Below are positions 54,201 through 64,000 of a stretch of DNA of 64,000 bases, piece after piece. Within the stretch, counting starts at the first letter, position 1; each line of letters begins with the position of its first letter. The DNA is from Enoplolaimus lenunculus (taxonomy: Eukaryota > Nematoda > Enoplea > Enoplida > Thoracostomopsidae): positions 186,001 to 250,000 of the forward strand of contig JASANG010003582.1 in NCBI GenBank assembly GCA_030248215.1. The letters run 5' to 3'. The notes under the pieces are model-generated. The model was not told the origin of the DNA. It saw only the letters and a program-made list of their open reading frames with translations, and ran no database searches. Position numbers and translations under genes: made by a program.

Positions 54201-57152
54201 ATTATTCTCGCTTTTTTGCGTTTTTTCGGCGTGATATCGGTATTTCTTCTTCTTCTTCTTCTCTGTTCCCCCATCGATTGAACGCAGTTGCGTCATATGC
54301 CGGCAGCCACAAGGCGGCCACTGTCACGCAGCATTTTCATCACTTGTCTCGGTCGTTTCCATAGGTCATCCATACTAGCATTTGATCCCAGGTGATCACG
54401 CCTGGCCCGTTCCATGGCAGGGCAGTCTATCATCAGATGGCTAACGTTGTCTGGCGATTCTCCGCACAAGTTGCATTGGTCGGTAACGCTTTTGCCGGTG
54501 CGTAGGCGGACGGTACCCAGGCTGTAACAGTGGCCATGGCAACGTAGCTGGTTCAAAATGGATCGGTCTCTTCTGCTCAGGGCCCTGTCCTCATGGGCTG
54601 CGGTGGGAATAGCGCCTCGAGGAAATTGGTTGTGTTGCACGTTGCTCAACCACTTCATCTTGGCCCGGCGCTTTATGACGGCCCTTGCGGTGTTGTAGTC
54701 GATTGGAATCTCTTCTTGCGGCATAAGGCTGGCTTCTCTGGCTAACCTGTCGGCTTCTTCGTTCTTGTCCACGTCGCTGTGCCCTGGGACCCAATGAAAC
54801 GTCAAGGATGCAAGCTTGGTAGAAAGATGCTTCACCAGCAACCAGATGTCACATTCCGCTTTTGTTCTGGCACACTCAGGGCCAGCTGCAAGACGTTCGA
54901 CTGCACTCTTCGAGTCTGTATGGAAGTGGACATTCTTCTAGACATTGATCCAGTTGGAGTTGAGCCATTCTAAACTCATCATCAGTGCCAGCATTTCCGA
55001 GCGGTAACTTGACGTGACGGCACCAGCTGGTTTACGTAGTTCGTGCCGTTGCTTGGAGTGTACTAATACTGTACGCAACACCAGTTGTGCTGGTATATTG
55101 TGATTTGTAAATTCAGAATTCCGTACAAAGAAGAAGGTGGTCGTACAATTGTCATTAAACAAGGCTTATATTGCGTGGATACATTGGGCGGTTCAGTAAA
55201 TGATCAAGCTGGTTTATTTGCGTGCCATTTTTCGGGTGGAAACCAAGTATGCTGCTGTTGTTTAGCCGCCTTAGCATAACGTTTAGTGTTGGCTAGTAGC
55301 AGTGTTCCAACAGGAACTACATTTTAGAAGAAGGAAAAACAGGAAAAGGAATAGCATATATAGCAGCACCCAATTACTACAACAGATTGGCTATAATGCA
55401 AACTGAAGTATATTGTTCGTCGACTATTTTCATCTTCATAGGCCAGGTTTTCAAATTCTACAATAACACGCGTCGAATACTTTAAAATATGACGAATGTA
55501 GAGACGAAACTTAACTTATCTAAAGGAGTTTAGTTTTCGCAAACTTTTTCAAACGTAAATTTTGATTATTAGGTTTATTTTCGTAATTATAACTTGCCAC
55601 AACATCGTAAAATTTCCGTTACCTGCGTCTTTGAACGCCGGAACAGAAATAGCAATTGAGTTCTTGCAGGAATTCTGGCCGGAACAGGAATTCCTGTGGA
55701 ATTCTAGGTAGTAATTGAAAACAACGCAGCATTCTAAAGTTCATTTGAAAAACGTTAAACTGCGACCGCGTTGCGTTTATCTGAAGGAGTCAACAAATTA
55801 TGATTTCTGAATATAAATCTACTTAACCATGTGTCCTGAAAATTTAAACCCTTATTAACAGCAGTTACACCCCGATTTGAAAGCAGTTGTGTTTGACCCG
55901 GAGTAAATTTTTACCAAATATATAGTTGTCAGAGCTATTGATTATACGATTTCGTTACAGGAATGGGTGTTCACTAAATTTTCTGGCCAACTAAAGCATG
56001 TCACTGGCGTTTGCTTAGGGATTAAAAGTCTAAATGATCCAATCGTTATACTTCAACAGTGCAATGCTGCTAGCTCATCTCAGGTATTGTAAGGTGGAGA
56101 GCTGATTATTGTATCACATGTGTGTTGTGAAGTGTTATTCGTTGTAAAACTATTTCGAATTTGCTTCCGATTGTGTAACTAAACTGAGTGTCAGTTTGTG
56201 CCGCCAACGTTATACATTTCCTACAGTTTTTTTCAGTAATGTATATACCTATTGCCGATATGGTAGGACAAGGCTCACCTATACAAAAGCATAATTGAAC
56301 ATCTTTGCCTAAGGTGAAGCCTTAACCTTAAAGGTGAAGAAAAAGTGCACAAGATCTTTCCGTTTTTGTTGCACTTTTATTTTACGTTAGTTTTATGGTT
56401 AAATACAAACCATTTAAGTCTGCAACTTTAAGCTAATCATAATTACCTTCGGTAGTCCCGTAGTCAACTTCATCGTCCAAATCAACAGTAACCGATGTTT
56501 GCGTTTGTTGCTTTAGTTTGTTGAGATGATTTCTTTGGTGTTCTAAGTTTTGAATCTGCATATCTAGTAATTTTTGTTGCTTTGAATAGTAGGCTGCCCT
56601 TTTTAATATTACGATCTGTTGGAGATACAAAATCATCTCCGGAACTTGCCATTATAATTACTTAAATTTAGTATTATAAATTTCCTGAAAAAACTTGTTA
56701 CTATGAACTGTAAATGCTGTCGGCAATCACAGTTCATAGAGAATAATCGTGCGATTGTTCAACATTTACGCTGAACCCAAGCCTAGCCTGTGGGGCAAGT
56801 GTACATGAGCAATCTATTTTTGTTCTCATTATTTTAGAAATGGCGGTTCGAATCGAATACCGGTGCGTTTGTTAACCCTTCAACTCGTTTGTGCCTATCG
56901 TCTGCTGCCGTTCAAGATTCGAATATTATAAAGAAAAGAATGTTGCAGCAACACAATCGCAGAAAGCTTCGTCGAAGTGCCGAACTTGAGTTTGATGAAT
57001 TACCTGCGATAAATGTTGGTGGTGATGGTAAAGCATCGGTTATACTCATTGGGCGGCATTGCCAAGCTGATAAAGGATTCACAGAAGACGGGTCGAAGCC
57101 AAGTAGCCAGGTGTGGGAGCTACATAATGTAACCCCTTCTGTTGAGTTGTGA
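48221..57152 (+). CDS. GALNT2: polypeptide N-acetylgalactosaminyltransferase, GALNT2-like, complete, sixteen exons
   Basis: Exons: 48221-48358, 48804-48862, 49012-49155, 49370-49468, 49847-49914, 50720-50785, 50991-51112, 51638-51725, 52113-52200, 52485-52588, 52810-52936, 53192-53284, 53674-53757, 55117-55246, 55961-56083, 56838-57152. They give 615 residues in phase (human GALNT2: 571). The enzyme is a type II Golgi protein that starts mucin-type O-glycosylation by moving GalNAc from UDP-GalNAc to Ser/Thr. Seen: signal anchor at about residues 5-24; GT-A domain with [43 protein letters not shown], metal-binding LTFLDSH (213-215), DVWGGENLE and [19 protein letters not shown] with third ligand His348; then a ricin-type lectin domain from about 428 with GGNQEW and two further repeats. 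[28 protein letters not shown] and YPQL at the domain border point to GALNT2 rather than other paralogues. The third lectin repeat carries a long insertion. Confidence 0.95.
49999..50417. mobile_element. hAT-like MITE in GALNT2 intron 5
   Basis: Starts with GGGCGCAACCGGAATTACAA and ends with the inverted GGAATTCCGATTGCACCCTG. The interior closely resembles the 12409-12767 copy (TTCATAATCCACGGAAG, GCGATTGCCAAGGTTTGCAT). Flanks match poorly, so no reliable target duplication. Confidence 0.72.
54246..55090 (-). mobile_element. LINE 3' end: RNase H domain and zinc-knuckle-like tail, in GALNT2 intron 13
   Basis: The minus strand carries [20 protein letters not shown] (RNase H Glu region), then, after a frameshift near 54955, [34 protein letters not shown] and a C-terminal [19 protein letters not shown] knuckle, stopping at 54293. 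An RNase H domain followed by C-x2-C-H-C is typical of I/R1-type non-LTR retrotransposons. The 3' end runs into (GAA)n (54246-54262). Reverse transcriptase and everything upstream are absent, so this is a 5'-truncated copy with at least one frameshift, dead but only moderately old. It ends about 27 bp before exon 14. Confidence 0.85.
55585..55700. repeat. diverged CCGGAACAGGAATTCC-rich relic in GALNT2 intron 14
   Basis: Words such as ACATCGTAAAATTTCCG, GCCGGAACAG and CAGGAATTCCTG are shared with 57350-57490. Probably subterminal sequence of the hAT-like families; no complete ends. Confidence 0.4.
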
Positions 57153-57930
57153 ATGAACCAATTTTAGGTGTCTGCTATGATACCGTGGGACTAGCAATTG
57201 CCAACTTGCTCATCATATTCTGTTGACGTCTGTCTATTGCACTCTTATTTTGTGCAATGCTTATGCTTGTTTTTGCGAAATGCGATTATGTACTACTTAA
57301 AATGTGCACTTGTTTTACATGATATTTTAAAGCTGTTTCAGCTTCATTGCTGATAGCAGGGTTGAAACGAAATAACTTGCCACAAAACCGTAACAATTCC
57401 GGTTCCTGCATCGTTGAATGCAGAAACAAGAATATGAATGGAACATTTTGCTGAAATTCCGGCCAGAACAAGAATTCCGTTGAAATCTGTGAGTGATAGC
57501 AGAGGTACTTGTAGTTGCTTTCCCACAAATCTTGATGCTTAGCTGAAGCATAATCCTCAGCTTAAGTTATGTCGTCAAAATCGGAAAATGTCAAAACGTT
57601 AGGGGGAGGTATTCAAAAAACGAAAATGAACATAGTTTTAAGAAACATTAACGCTTCTCCGCGAATTGGAAATCATTAATAGTATAATGCTCTATTTCAG
57701 GGGGGCGCGATGCTTTTTTGATAACTTTAATGCTTTCCTTCTTTGTCTGGCGCCCACCGTACGGCATTGGTATGCGAATCCACCGCAAACCAATTTTAAA
57801 GTGAAAATTTTTAACTTGCTGCGGGTCGTATTTCAGCGCACGAAAATTAAAGCGCCAGCCTGACGGCAATACTGTGCGTGCGTATGTTCAGCTGCGCGTG
57901 GTTTTAGTTGCCATCTTTTAGAGATGCTTA
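57153..57930. other. GALNT2 3' flank, repeat-rich
   Basis: 57355-57490 is a relative of 55585-55700 (CAGGGTTGAAACGAAATAAC, AATTCCGGTTCCTGCATC). 57697-57865 is a GC-richer block with GGGGGGCGCGATGCTTTT and GCGCCAGCCTGACGGC that looks transposon-derived. No clear polyadenylation signal was seen. Confidence 0.4.
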
Positions 57931-57957
57931 TTGGTTACCATTTGTAAAACTTGGTTT

Positions 57958-58347
57958 TTGTTTATCATGGGATACAATTTTATCAATATGTACGTAGTGG
58001 AGATGTCCCGAGGTCAACGCTTGATTTGCCGGAATCAGGTTTTAATACGAACTTTACATAACTCGATGCATGTTGAAGAGCTAAATAAGAACCTGGTGTT
58101 TCGTTCATGCAAAAGATTTATACGTAAAACGCGTACTTGTATTCATTTTAACGTTACAGTATTGGATATGGAAAACTATGGTTTAACTCAACATTCCTTA
58201 TTTCAACAAAAACATGTTTTTCTAGTAATAAACGGCTATTTTGATGAAACAAAATGGATTCCTAGAGAATGTCCACTGGCTCCGCGGTCTCGGCCCCGGG
58301 TCCGTAAACAATTCTATCAACGGGGCAACTGTATTACATATGTATAG
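57958..58347 (+). CDS. unrecognised 138-codon open reading frame 3' of GALNT2
   Basis: The frame is open from about 57931 to TAG at 58345-58347, the longest non-repeat unspliced frame in the right third of the window. It encodes a basic, Arg/Asn-rich product (LICRNQVLIRTLHNSMHVEE, later PRSRPRVRKQF) with no signal peptide, membrane span or motif I recognise. It lies about 0.8 kb after the GALNT2 stop, on the same strand, between repeat-derived sequence (57.35-57.9 kb) and a TTAA-flanked MITE. It could be a lineage-specific exon, a decayed transposon frame, or chance. No splice sites clearly bound it. Confidence 0.18.
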   Translation: MFIMGYNFINMYVVEMSRGQRLICRNQVLIRTLHNSMHVEELNKNLVFRSCKRFIRKTRTCIHFNVTVLDMENYGLTQHSLFQQKHVFLVINGYFDETKWIPRECPLAPRSRPRVRKQFYQRGNCITYV

Positions 58348-58795
58348 GTCTATGAAAACTGCGTAAGTTTGTTGTTTAATTGCAATATATCTACGAGGTT
58401 ACAAATTAAGCTGATCGCCATATCAGAGCTTATACTTATTTTATATTACTGTGAAACAAGTATATCGATATTGCTATGTTAAAATTAATGAACGAGCAAA
58501 GTTAAAAATTCGCATGCCTCAAAAAGTGTATTACTTGTTGTCCAGGGTCAAGGATTTGCAAGCTAACTCCTAACGTGGCCATCACGGCTTTTCTCGGCAT
58601 TTCTTCCATAAGGCTAAGCAAAAGCGTAACGTTAAGTTGCGCCAAAATCTGAAAATTTCGAAATCTTTAGGGGAAAGTATGGGCAGCTGATGATCAGATC
58701 ACATCTTAATCTAGGAATACTGAACTGTGCGTATACTTCTTTTTTAGGCAACACAACAAAAATTCATCGTTCAACAGTTGTCATGTCTCTTGGAA

Positions 58796-59032
58796 TTAAG
58801 CCCTATTCACAAGTGCAAGTTTTTGATGCGAGAACTTGCAGCTGCAACACGCACTTTCATGTTTTGTCAAAAATCCCATTCGAAAAACTTGCAGCTGCAA
58901 AAAGTCATTAAAAATAGTTCGCATGTGTGAATAACCATGTAAATTCACTGAATTTATTGCAGCCGCTTTCTCAATGGCTCATGAAATGCAAGTTCTCGCT
59001 GCAAAACTTGCTCGTGTGAATTAGCGCTTTAA
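58796..59032. mobile_element. piggyBac-like MITE, 237 bp, TTAA ends
   Basis: Begins TTAAGCCCTATTCACAAGTG and ends with the inverse of TTAAAGCGCTAATTCACACG. After that both ends continue GCAAGTTTT...GCGAGAACTTGCA. TTAA at 58796-58799 and 59029-59032 matches the target site used by piggyBac transposases. Internal AACTTGCAGCTGCAA repeats; no frame. Confidence 0.75.
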
Positions 59033-59461
59033 GCTATTGATTTCATAATGCTTAATGTGGCAAAATGTTTTAGTTGTTTAGTGATCAGGCAATACACAAT
59101 TAAAGTTTTTATTGCAACTTCACCGGTTACGCATATTCCAGTGCTTGAAGTCGCTTTTTCAGTATTTTTTGCTTATTTATATATGAATGATATTGACATT
59201 TATTTATGTTTATATTTAAATGAGCTGTCTATTTCGGTATACACGTCGTTATTGTATTTACTGGGTATTCTATATACTCGCTACGTATGCTGGTCCTACA
59301 TATATGGTGACTTTCCCTATCAAGCTTCACTGAGTAAATTTCAATTGTTCTGAACATATCAAATTATTGTTTTCACTTTGACGACATAATTTTGTAGTGT
59401 TATGCGCCGTTCACAATAATTTTAAAAATACCATACTCAAAATTTTCGCGTTCAAGCACAG

Positions 59462-59843
59462 CAGAGTTAGGTGATACTTGGAATTCCGGTTCCGGCGTCT
59501 TTTCACCTTCCGGTTCGGTAAATTTTTACCAGGAATTTAAAATTCCGATATTAAGATTTGGTCGGTGGTTAATTATGATATTTTACTAAAAAATGACGAT
59601 AAAAATTAAATAGGTTTCATTAGTATTGTATGTACACCTTGACAATCACCGAAACTAAACCATCGAAGGTAGATTTCCCATCCGAGAATTATGAAAATCT
59701 AAAATACAGCAGATAAAGTGATGTCTATGTCCATCTAAGATTATTTCACTACTAATATTGCAAAAAAAATTAAAATGAATTTTTCGGTGGCATATATTTT
59801 TCATTTTTCGGTTCCGGTATATTGTAATTCGAGTTGCACCCGG
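59462..59843. mobile_element. hAT-like MITE, reverse orientation
   Basis: Left end ...TACTTGGAATTCCGGTTCCG and right end ...AATTCGAGTTGCACCCGGG. The interior is the inverse of the 12409 and 49999 copies (ATTATGAAAATCTAAAATAC). Ends are decayed. Confidence 0.62.
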
Positions 59844-61230
59844 GCTGCACAATGTACATACCAACGTATATTTACCATAACTGTGAATCAGTCGTTTTAT
59901 TACTTTTAGTTATATTAAATTTCATTGGTGACGCTGGCTAGAATGAATATTTTTGCGTTTTTGTTTAGTCCAACAAATTTGCGGCCAAATTTTAGGAATT
60001 GGCTTGATATTAAGGGTTACGCTATATACTTGCCGCTTGTCATGTCAACAAAATAAATTTTATTAAACATGTGGTGGTGCTCGGTGCATCTAATACTGTA
60101 GCCAGAATCGGAGATTTAAGTTCTAATTTCAACAAAATTCAGTTAGCACTACTTCCTATTGCGTATTATAATTTTGTTTCATTTCCAACAAAATTGGCTG
60201 CTAAATAGTGTGATTTTGTTCAAGAGATATTATACGTTGAGCAATAAATATCTGACAATGTAGAATACCGTTGTCGGTAGCCGATTTTTTTGCCGGAGCC
60301 GGATAGCCGGAGGAACCGTAGTAGCTGTATTTTCAAAATAGCACATTTACTACAGGAAATCAACTTTATGTCTGTTCTTAGCATTTGGTGTACTGGAAGT
60401 GGCTCAATGAGTTTCCGACTTACTTATGATTGTTGAGTTTATATGCTAGTTTAGTCAATACTTGAGCTAATGCTAGTAATATATAAATGTAGTTATTTTG
60501 GTTGTTTATATAACTTTTTCATTGTTGTACTGTCGATAATTTGATTTTCTAAACAAATAGCTACAACTAGTTTGGTAGTACTAATATTGTAAGAAATTTT
60601 TCTGTATTTTTAAACCCAACATATCGAAATTTTTCAAATAAGCAACTTTTTCATCAACATCCAAGGCGGTCCACAATGGCATCGCCAGGGGATAGATGTA
60701 TCAGGTGTCAAAGGCTCCTACAGTTTAGGATTTTATATACTGTGGTTTTTAGATCCGAAGGCTCCTACAGGTTGGGATTTTGTATACTGTGGTATTTAGA
60801 TCCGAAATCTAGGTTGCATCCATGGGGGTCCATATTGCTTACATCGCTCTAACATTTATGTGACCCTTCCGTAAATACAATAATAACACTAACATTTTGT
60901 TATAGTGTGTCGGTTCGAAAATGTATTACCTTGAAATAATATGTCGACGCCGTTTCAGTGATAAACATTTTCAACACATTTTAATATTTAGAAGCTTTAA
61001 CACAAAGCGTAACGGAGTGATTTGGGATCAAACCGTTTTGTGATTTCTATCCATGTGTTTTTAGACACTTTTTCAGCGGGTAAAAACGCAAGAAAGTCTT
61101 AAATTTTGACATAAGGTGAATCCACAGTACAAAATGTTGACTACGCCTGTACTTTAATGCAAGATTACATTTCACGACCGTCAACATGATCCCCATTTGC
61201 CATGTTTTACCATATTGTTATATATTTTGA
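59844..61230. other. gene-free interval with tandem duplication
   Basis: 60265-60325 has CCGGAGCCGGATAGCCGG words. 60711-60757 and 60758-60804 are a 47-bp tandem duplication (AAGGCTCCTACAGTTTAGGA against AAGGCTCCTACAGGTTGGGA, five differences). An ATG at 60676 opens a short frame ending at a GTGTCA donor; it could be a first exon of the 61.2-61.8 kb gene, but nothing links them. Confidence 0.45.
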
Positions 61231-61833
61231 ATGAAATGTTTATCGTTTTAATATTACCCCAGTGATTCATTTCAAACTGTTACATTTCTGTGTTATACTT
61301 TGTATGCAATAGCTTATATATACATTTATAATAAAAGGGAACCAGTGACTTCATTAGATGAGAGTGACCTAATTAGCGTTTATGATGGCACAAAAATTGT
61401 TTCTGTTGATTTTTTTAATTTATTGAGCAATGTAGGTGATTAAACACGGTGTGATTCATATATGACCCATGTTACGATAAATGCCGCTTCATAACAGGCA
61501 TTACGCTCAGCCCTGCGGTTAGCGGAAGACGCAATTGACGGCGATAAATCTACACTTGAGCACATCGTTCGAGATTTGTTATCAGCTACTAGTGTAGTGA
61601 AACGAGTTAGATTTAACTTAGGCAGACGTTTCACTTCTGGAAAAATAAGCGCTTCTTACGGCGGGGGTAGTGTAGCGCCAATTTATGAAACGTTTGGCTA
61701 CAACTCGAATTTGCATAATCCTAGCTTTTTAACTACTTTGAATGTTGTGCGCATTTTGGGTAGGTGTGAGACAGGCTATAATAACTGTGGTTCGGAGGAA
61801 AAAGGAGTTAGTAGTAGCATAGTTATGGCGTGA
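61231..61833 (+). CDS. unidentified gene, two candidate 3'-terminal exons
   Basis: I do not recognise this protein. A first open stretch runs from about 61231 to a GTAGGT donor after 61431 and reads REPVTSLDESDLISVYDG and VSVDFFNLLSN. A second exon starts after ATAACAG at 61500 and stays open to TGA at 61831-61833. The donor/acceptor pair joins in phase 0. The second exon opens with a helix-like, charged segment (LRLAEDAIDGDKSTLEHIV), followed by a basic patch (KRVRFNLGRRF) and a low-complexity Ser/Gly/Cys-rich end. The first part looks like real protein sequence; the tail does not resemble any domain I know. Upstream exons were not identified, so the 5' boundary is only the limit of the open frame. 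Confidence 0.35.
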
Positions 61834-62624
61834 TATTTTGGCTGGTTATTAAGGATTACATAAGTATGTTTGTGTTTAATATATGATGGCCTATTGAGGT
61901 GTATTTGCGTTATAAATAAAATGTAATATGTTTTCCGTCCTGTGGATTATTATCTCCGTTACCGCGTGTGGCATAAAAATTTCGATGCCCGCCATAAAAC
62001 AATATATAAGTGAAACTATTTGCCATTTAAATTAAATAGAATATAAAGCTAGTCTTTTTTTGGTTCAGACCGTAACAAAAACACGTATCCCAATGGATCA
62101 TCGCTTCCTTCTCACATAGCAACTTTACCACAAAACGGTTATAATCCAAAAAGTGAAATGTTGATGTTCTGCCAGTTAAGCCTCGAGCCAATGACCAACA
62201 TTTGACATCCAACCCAAACAGTGCTTCTTGTACGGTTGTATAGCAATGCTAACGTCCGTTTTTGCAGAAATTGTTAATTTTCCAACATTGCCGTTGTATT
62301 AGCTAAATCCTATAAACGTCGGCTGGGATGGCACGTGTTCGATTTGTTCTTTGCGAACTGAAACATACATGATCGGTCACAAATTCAAATCATAACCTTA
62401 AATTAACACACATAACGGAGGGTAACTATATATGAACTGAACGAATTTACAATTTTCGAGTGTATTTGAATTTATAGCAATCAAAATCTTAGATCGGCCG
62501 ACCGTAAAGCAGCTGCTTTAGAATTGGCAATGCGGTTCGAAATTGTTTTTCACCCGTCACTGATGCTTATCTATAAAATTCCTGAGCCCTGCTAGATGAA
62601 AAACCATCATTTATATCTAACAGG

Positions 62625-62990
62625 CAGGGTACAACCGGAAGTATGCCTCCGGTTCCGGCACAAAAGCGGCCTCCGACTCCGGCTCCGACTTCGTTAGAAT
62701 TTTTACCGGAGGTTCCGGCAATTTCGGTAGTAAAATTTTGCATAATTTTGCAAAATATATCTGTTTAGCGCGTTTCGATTTATTTTAGTCACGGTTTTCA
62801 GGAAACAATTTCCGAAGTTACGCAGAAAATTAGCGGAAAACCAGACAACTTAACAACATATTGCAGATACATTTAGGCTAAAATGAACTAATTAACCATC
62901 ATTTTTACTACCTAATTTCACCTCACCTCCGGCAAGTTTCCTTGACCTCCGGCTCCGGCATTTTGCACCTCCTGTTGCACACTCCCAACA
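62625..62990. mobile_element. CAGGGTACAACCGG-family element with CCGGAGCCGG ends
   Basis: CAGGGTACAACCGGAAGTAT at the left with CTCCGGTTCCGGC words, and CTCCGGCATTTTGCACCTCC then TGTTGCACACTC at the right. No coding capacity. Confidence 0.6.
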
Positions 62991-63034
62991 AGAATAACCA
63001 TTATATATACATATGTGTAGAAAATTAACCTTAC

Positions 63035-63245
63035 GATTTGAGGCCCATGTATAGAACAGGGCCAGAACAGTAGTATATGCATATTCCTAAACCTACGCCT
63101 AAGCCTAAGCATAAGCCTAAGCGTATGGATGAGCCTATTCCTAAGCCTAAAGCATAAGCCTAAGCCTAAGCCTAAGCAAAAAAATAGTCTAAAGTTTAAA
63201 CTGACTCTATTATAGCCCCTCCGGAAAACGGCCCGGCCCTGTTCT
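63035..63245 (-). repeat. degenerate TTAGGC-type hexamer array
   Basis: 63088-63180 carries about a dozen CCTAAG/GCCTAA hexamers with interruptions. They are flanked by GGGCCAGAACAG...and GGCCCTGTTCTATACATGG, the latter a word seen in other copies (17420, 34575). It is an internal part of a dispersed repeat, not a chromosome end. Confidence 0.65.
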
Positions 63246-63381
63246 ATACATGGACCCGAATTGGGAATCTGCTTATGTGTGAATATTTAAATGTTAAAAA
63301 ATAATACTAGTTGCGCTAGTGTATCGCCTGCCCAAATTAATTAACTACTTTTAATAAAATCGGTTAGGTACAATTTGAGAT

Positions 63382-63557
63382 TCACGTACCCACAAAAAAG
63401 AGAACTGCCCAGTAAAGTGACCAAATATATCCAGCAATAATAACGGAAGAAATTAATTGAAGAAAACCAGCTAAAATATTATAACCGAATCCTTTCCACT
63501 TTGATTCGTATTCTGTACTGCCACAACAAAACACAGTGAAAGCCGACAAAAAAGTTC
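63382..63557 (-). CDS. SPEC3/stum family membrane protein, terminal exon
   Basis: One exon preceded by TTTTCAG and open for 58 codons to a TGA at 63384-63382. It begins (G)TFLSAFTVFCCG, then a short charged loop with YESKWKGFGYNI, then LAGFLQLIS and a second hydrophobic span ending YIWSLYWAVLFFVGT. This two-helix pattern, with a double Cys after the first helix and GLLQL-WxWSxxW in the second, is that of the SPEC3/stum family. Drosophila stum is needed for mechanosensing in proprioceptive neurons; SPEC3 is a sea-urchin ectodermal ciliary protein. Upstream exons must lie beyond 64,000, so length and start are unknown. The TGA overlaps a weak GTACGT donor, so a further exon is possible. Confidence 0.68.
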
Positions 63558-64000
63558 CTGAAAATAGTGAAAAATAAAAGTTTTTAGCGCAATTCTTCGC
63601 GTTCAGTTTCCATGCTTCGAGTTAGATGAGAATATATGTGTATGTATGTTGCTGCGCCACTCCCAAATCATATTTCAAGCTAGAAACTAAAACACAAAAC
63701 TAAATTTATACCTCAAGCCACACCTTAACGGAGGCTTGGGCATCAACTAGTCTCTCTTAGAACTTAAGTTAGGTTTGGGCATTGCTAAACGACGTAAAGA
63801 TCCCAAAACTGTATGCTATTGAGGCTGTGCCGTAATGTTAAGTCTAGGATAGTCCCGCGCGGTCATTTTAAATAATGTTTTTGTAAATTGGATAGCTTTT
63901 TCTGCGAAAGGACATAGCTTAAGTCCAAAGGCTCACAAAACCAAAGGTTTTACGCTATTCAGCCAAATACGGGGGCTGGGATAGCCAGCCTCCATATTCA
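63558..64000. other. intron of the SPEC3/stum gene up to the window edge
   Basis: No exon visible. The last ~30 bases (GGGGGCTGGGATAGCCAGCC) echo the TATGGGGATGGCTTTAGCTA hairpin at 7004-7033, suggesting the end of a shared repeat. Confidence 0.4.

Larger units (their letters stand above)
61834..63381. other. interval between unidentified gene and SPEC3/stum exon
   Basis: Outside the two repeats listed (62625-62990 and 63035-63245), 61834-62620 and 63246-63381 show no protein and no structured repeat. Confidence 0.4.

Noticed and set aside
54591-54794. Arg-rich 67-codon minus-strand frame
   Set aside because: It is the shifted frame of the LINE RNase H/knuckle sequence.
63088-63180. Chromosome-end telomere
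   Set aside because: Hexamers are interrupted and flanked on both sides by ordinary repeat sequence and a gene.

Overview
This is a gene-sparse, AT-rich stretch of an invertebrate animal genome. I cannot name the species. The genes are split into many short exons (44 to 315 bp of coding sequence) by introns of roughly 0.3 to 2 kb. The gene content is metazoan: MEMO1, YIPF4, ceramide synthase, a GALNT2-type GalNAc-transferase and a SPEC3/stum-family protein. There is no sign of prokaryotic or organellar organisation.

Layout: (1) 1-6,088: repeats only. These are a ~200-bp-period satellite-bearing element, two arrays of GGCGGGAAA-containing minisatellite, and a decayed patch with a LINE ORF1-like reading frame and a reverse-transcriptase fossil. 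(2) 6,089-15,474 (+): a complete nine-exon MEMO1 gene. Its first intron holds several tRNA-derived SINE copies and one intron appears to use a GC-AG boundary. (3) 15,475-20,305: repeats, including a 680-bp palindrome-rich TIR element. (4) 20,306-24,357 (+): a complete six-exon YIPF4. (5) 24,358-41,500: mostly DNA-transposon debris, one possible small two-exon gene (36.8-37.3 kb), a 903-bp element with 175-bp inverted arms that look identical, and a 1.76-kb array of an 18-bp minisatellite. (6) 41,528-46,418 (-): ceramide synthase in nine exons, with the C-terminal tail not located. (7) 48,221-57,152 (+): a complete sixteen-exon GALNT2 orthologue with a LINE fragment in intron 13. (8) 57,153-64,000: a TTAA-flanked MITE, an unidentified two-exon gene end (61.2-61.8 kb), and at the right edge the last exon of a SPEC3/stum gene on the minus strand.

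The genes do not form an operon or pathway. YIPF4, ceramide synthase and GALNT2 all act in the ER/Golgi membrane system, but their proximity is most simply chance. Ceramide synthase and GALNT2 are divergently arranged with start codons 1.8 kb apart, and that gap is occupied by two mobile-element copies.

The four long gene models were rebuilt by hand from exon homology to remembered family sequences plus splice phase. Every junction in MEMO1, YIPF4 and GALNT2 is phase-consistent through to a stop codon. No RNA evidence was available. Most of the remaining sequence is non-autonomous transposon material, above all hAT-like elements with CCGGAACCGG-rich ends. I did not find a convincing novel molecular system; the best leads are listed as findings.
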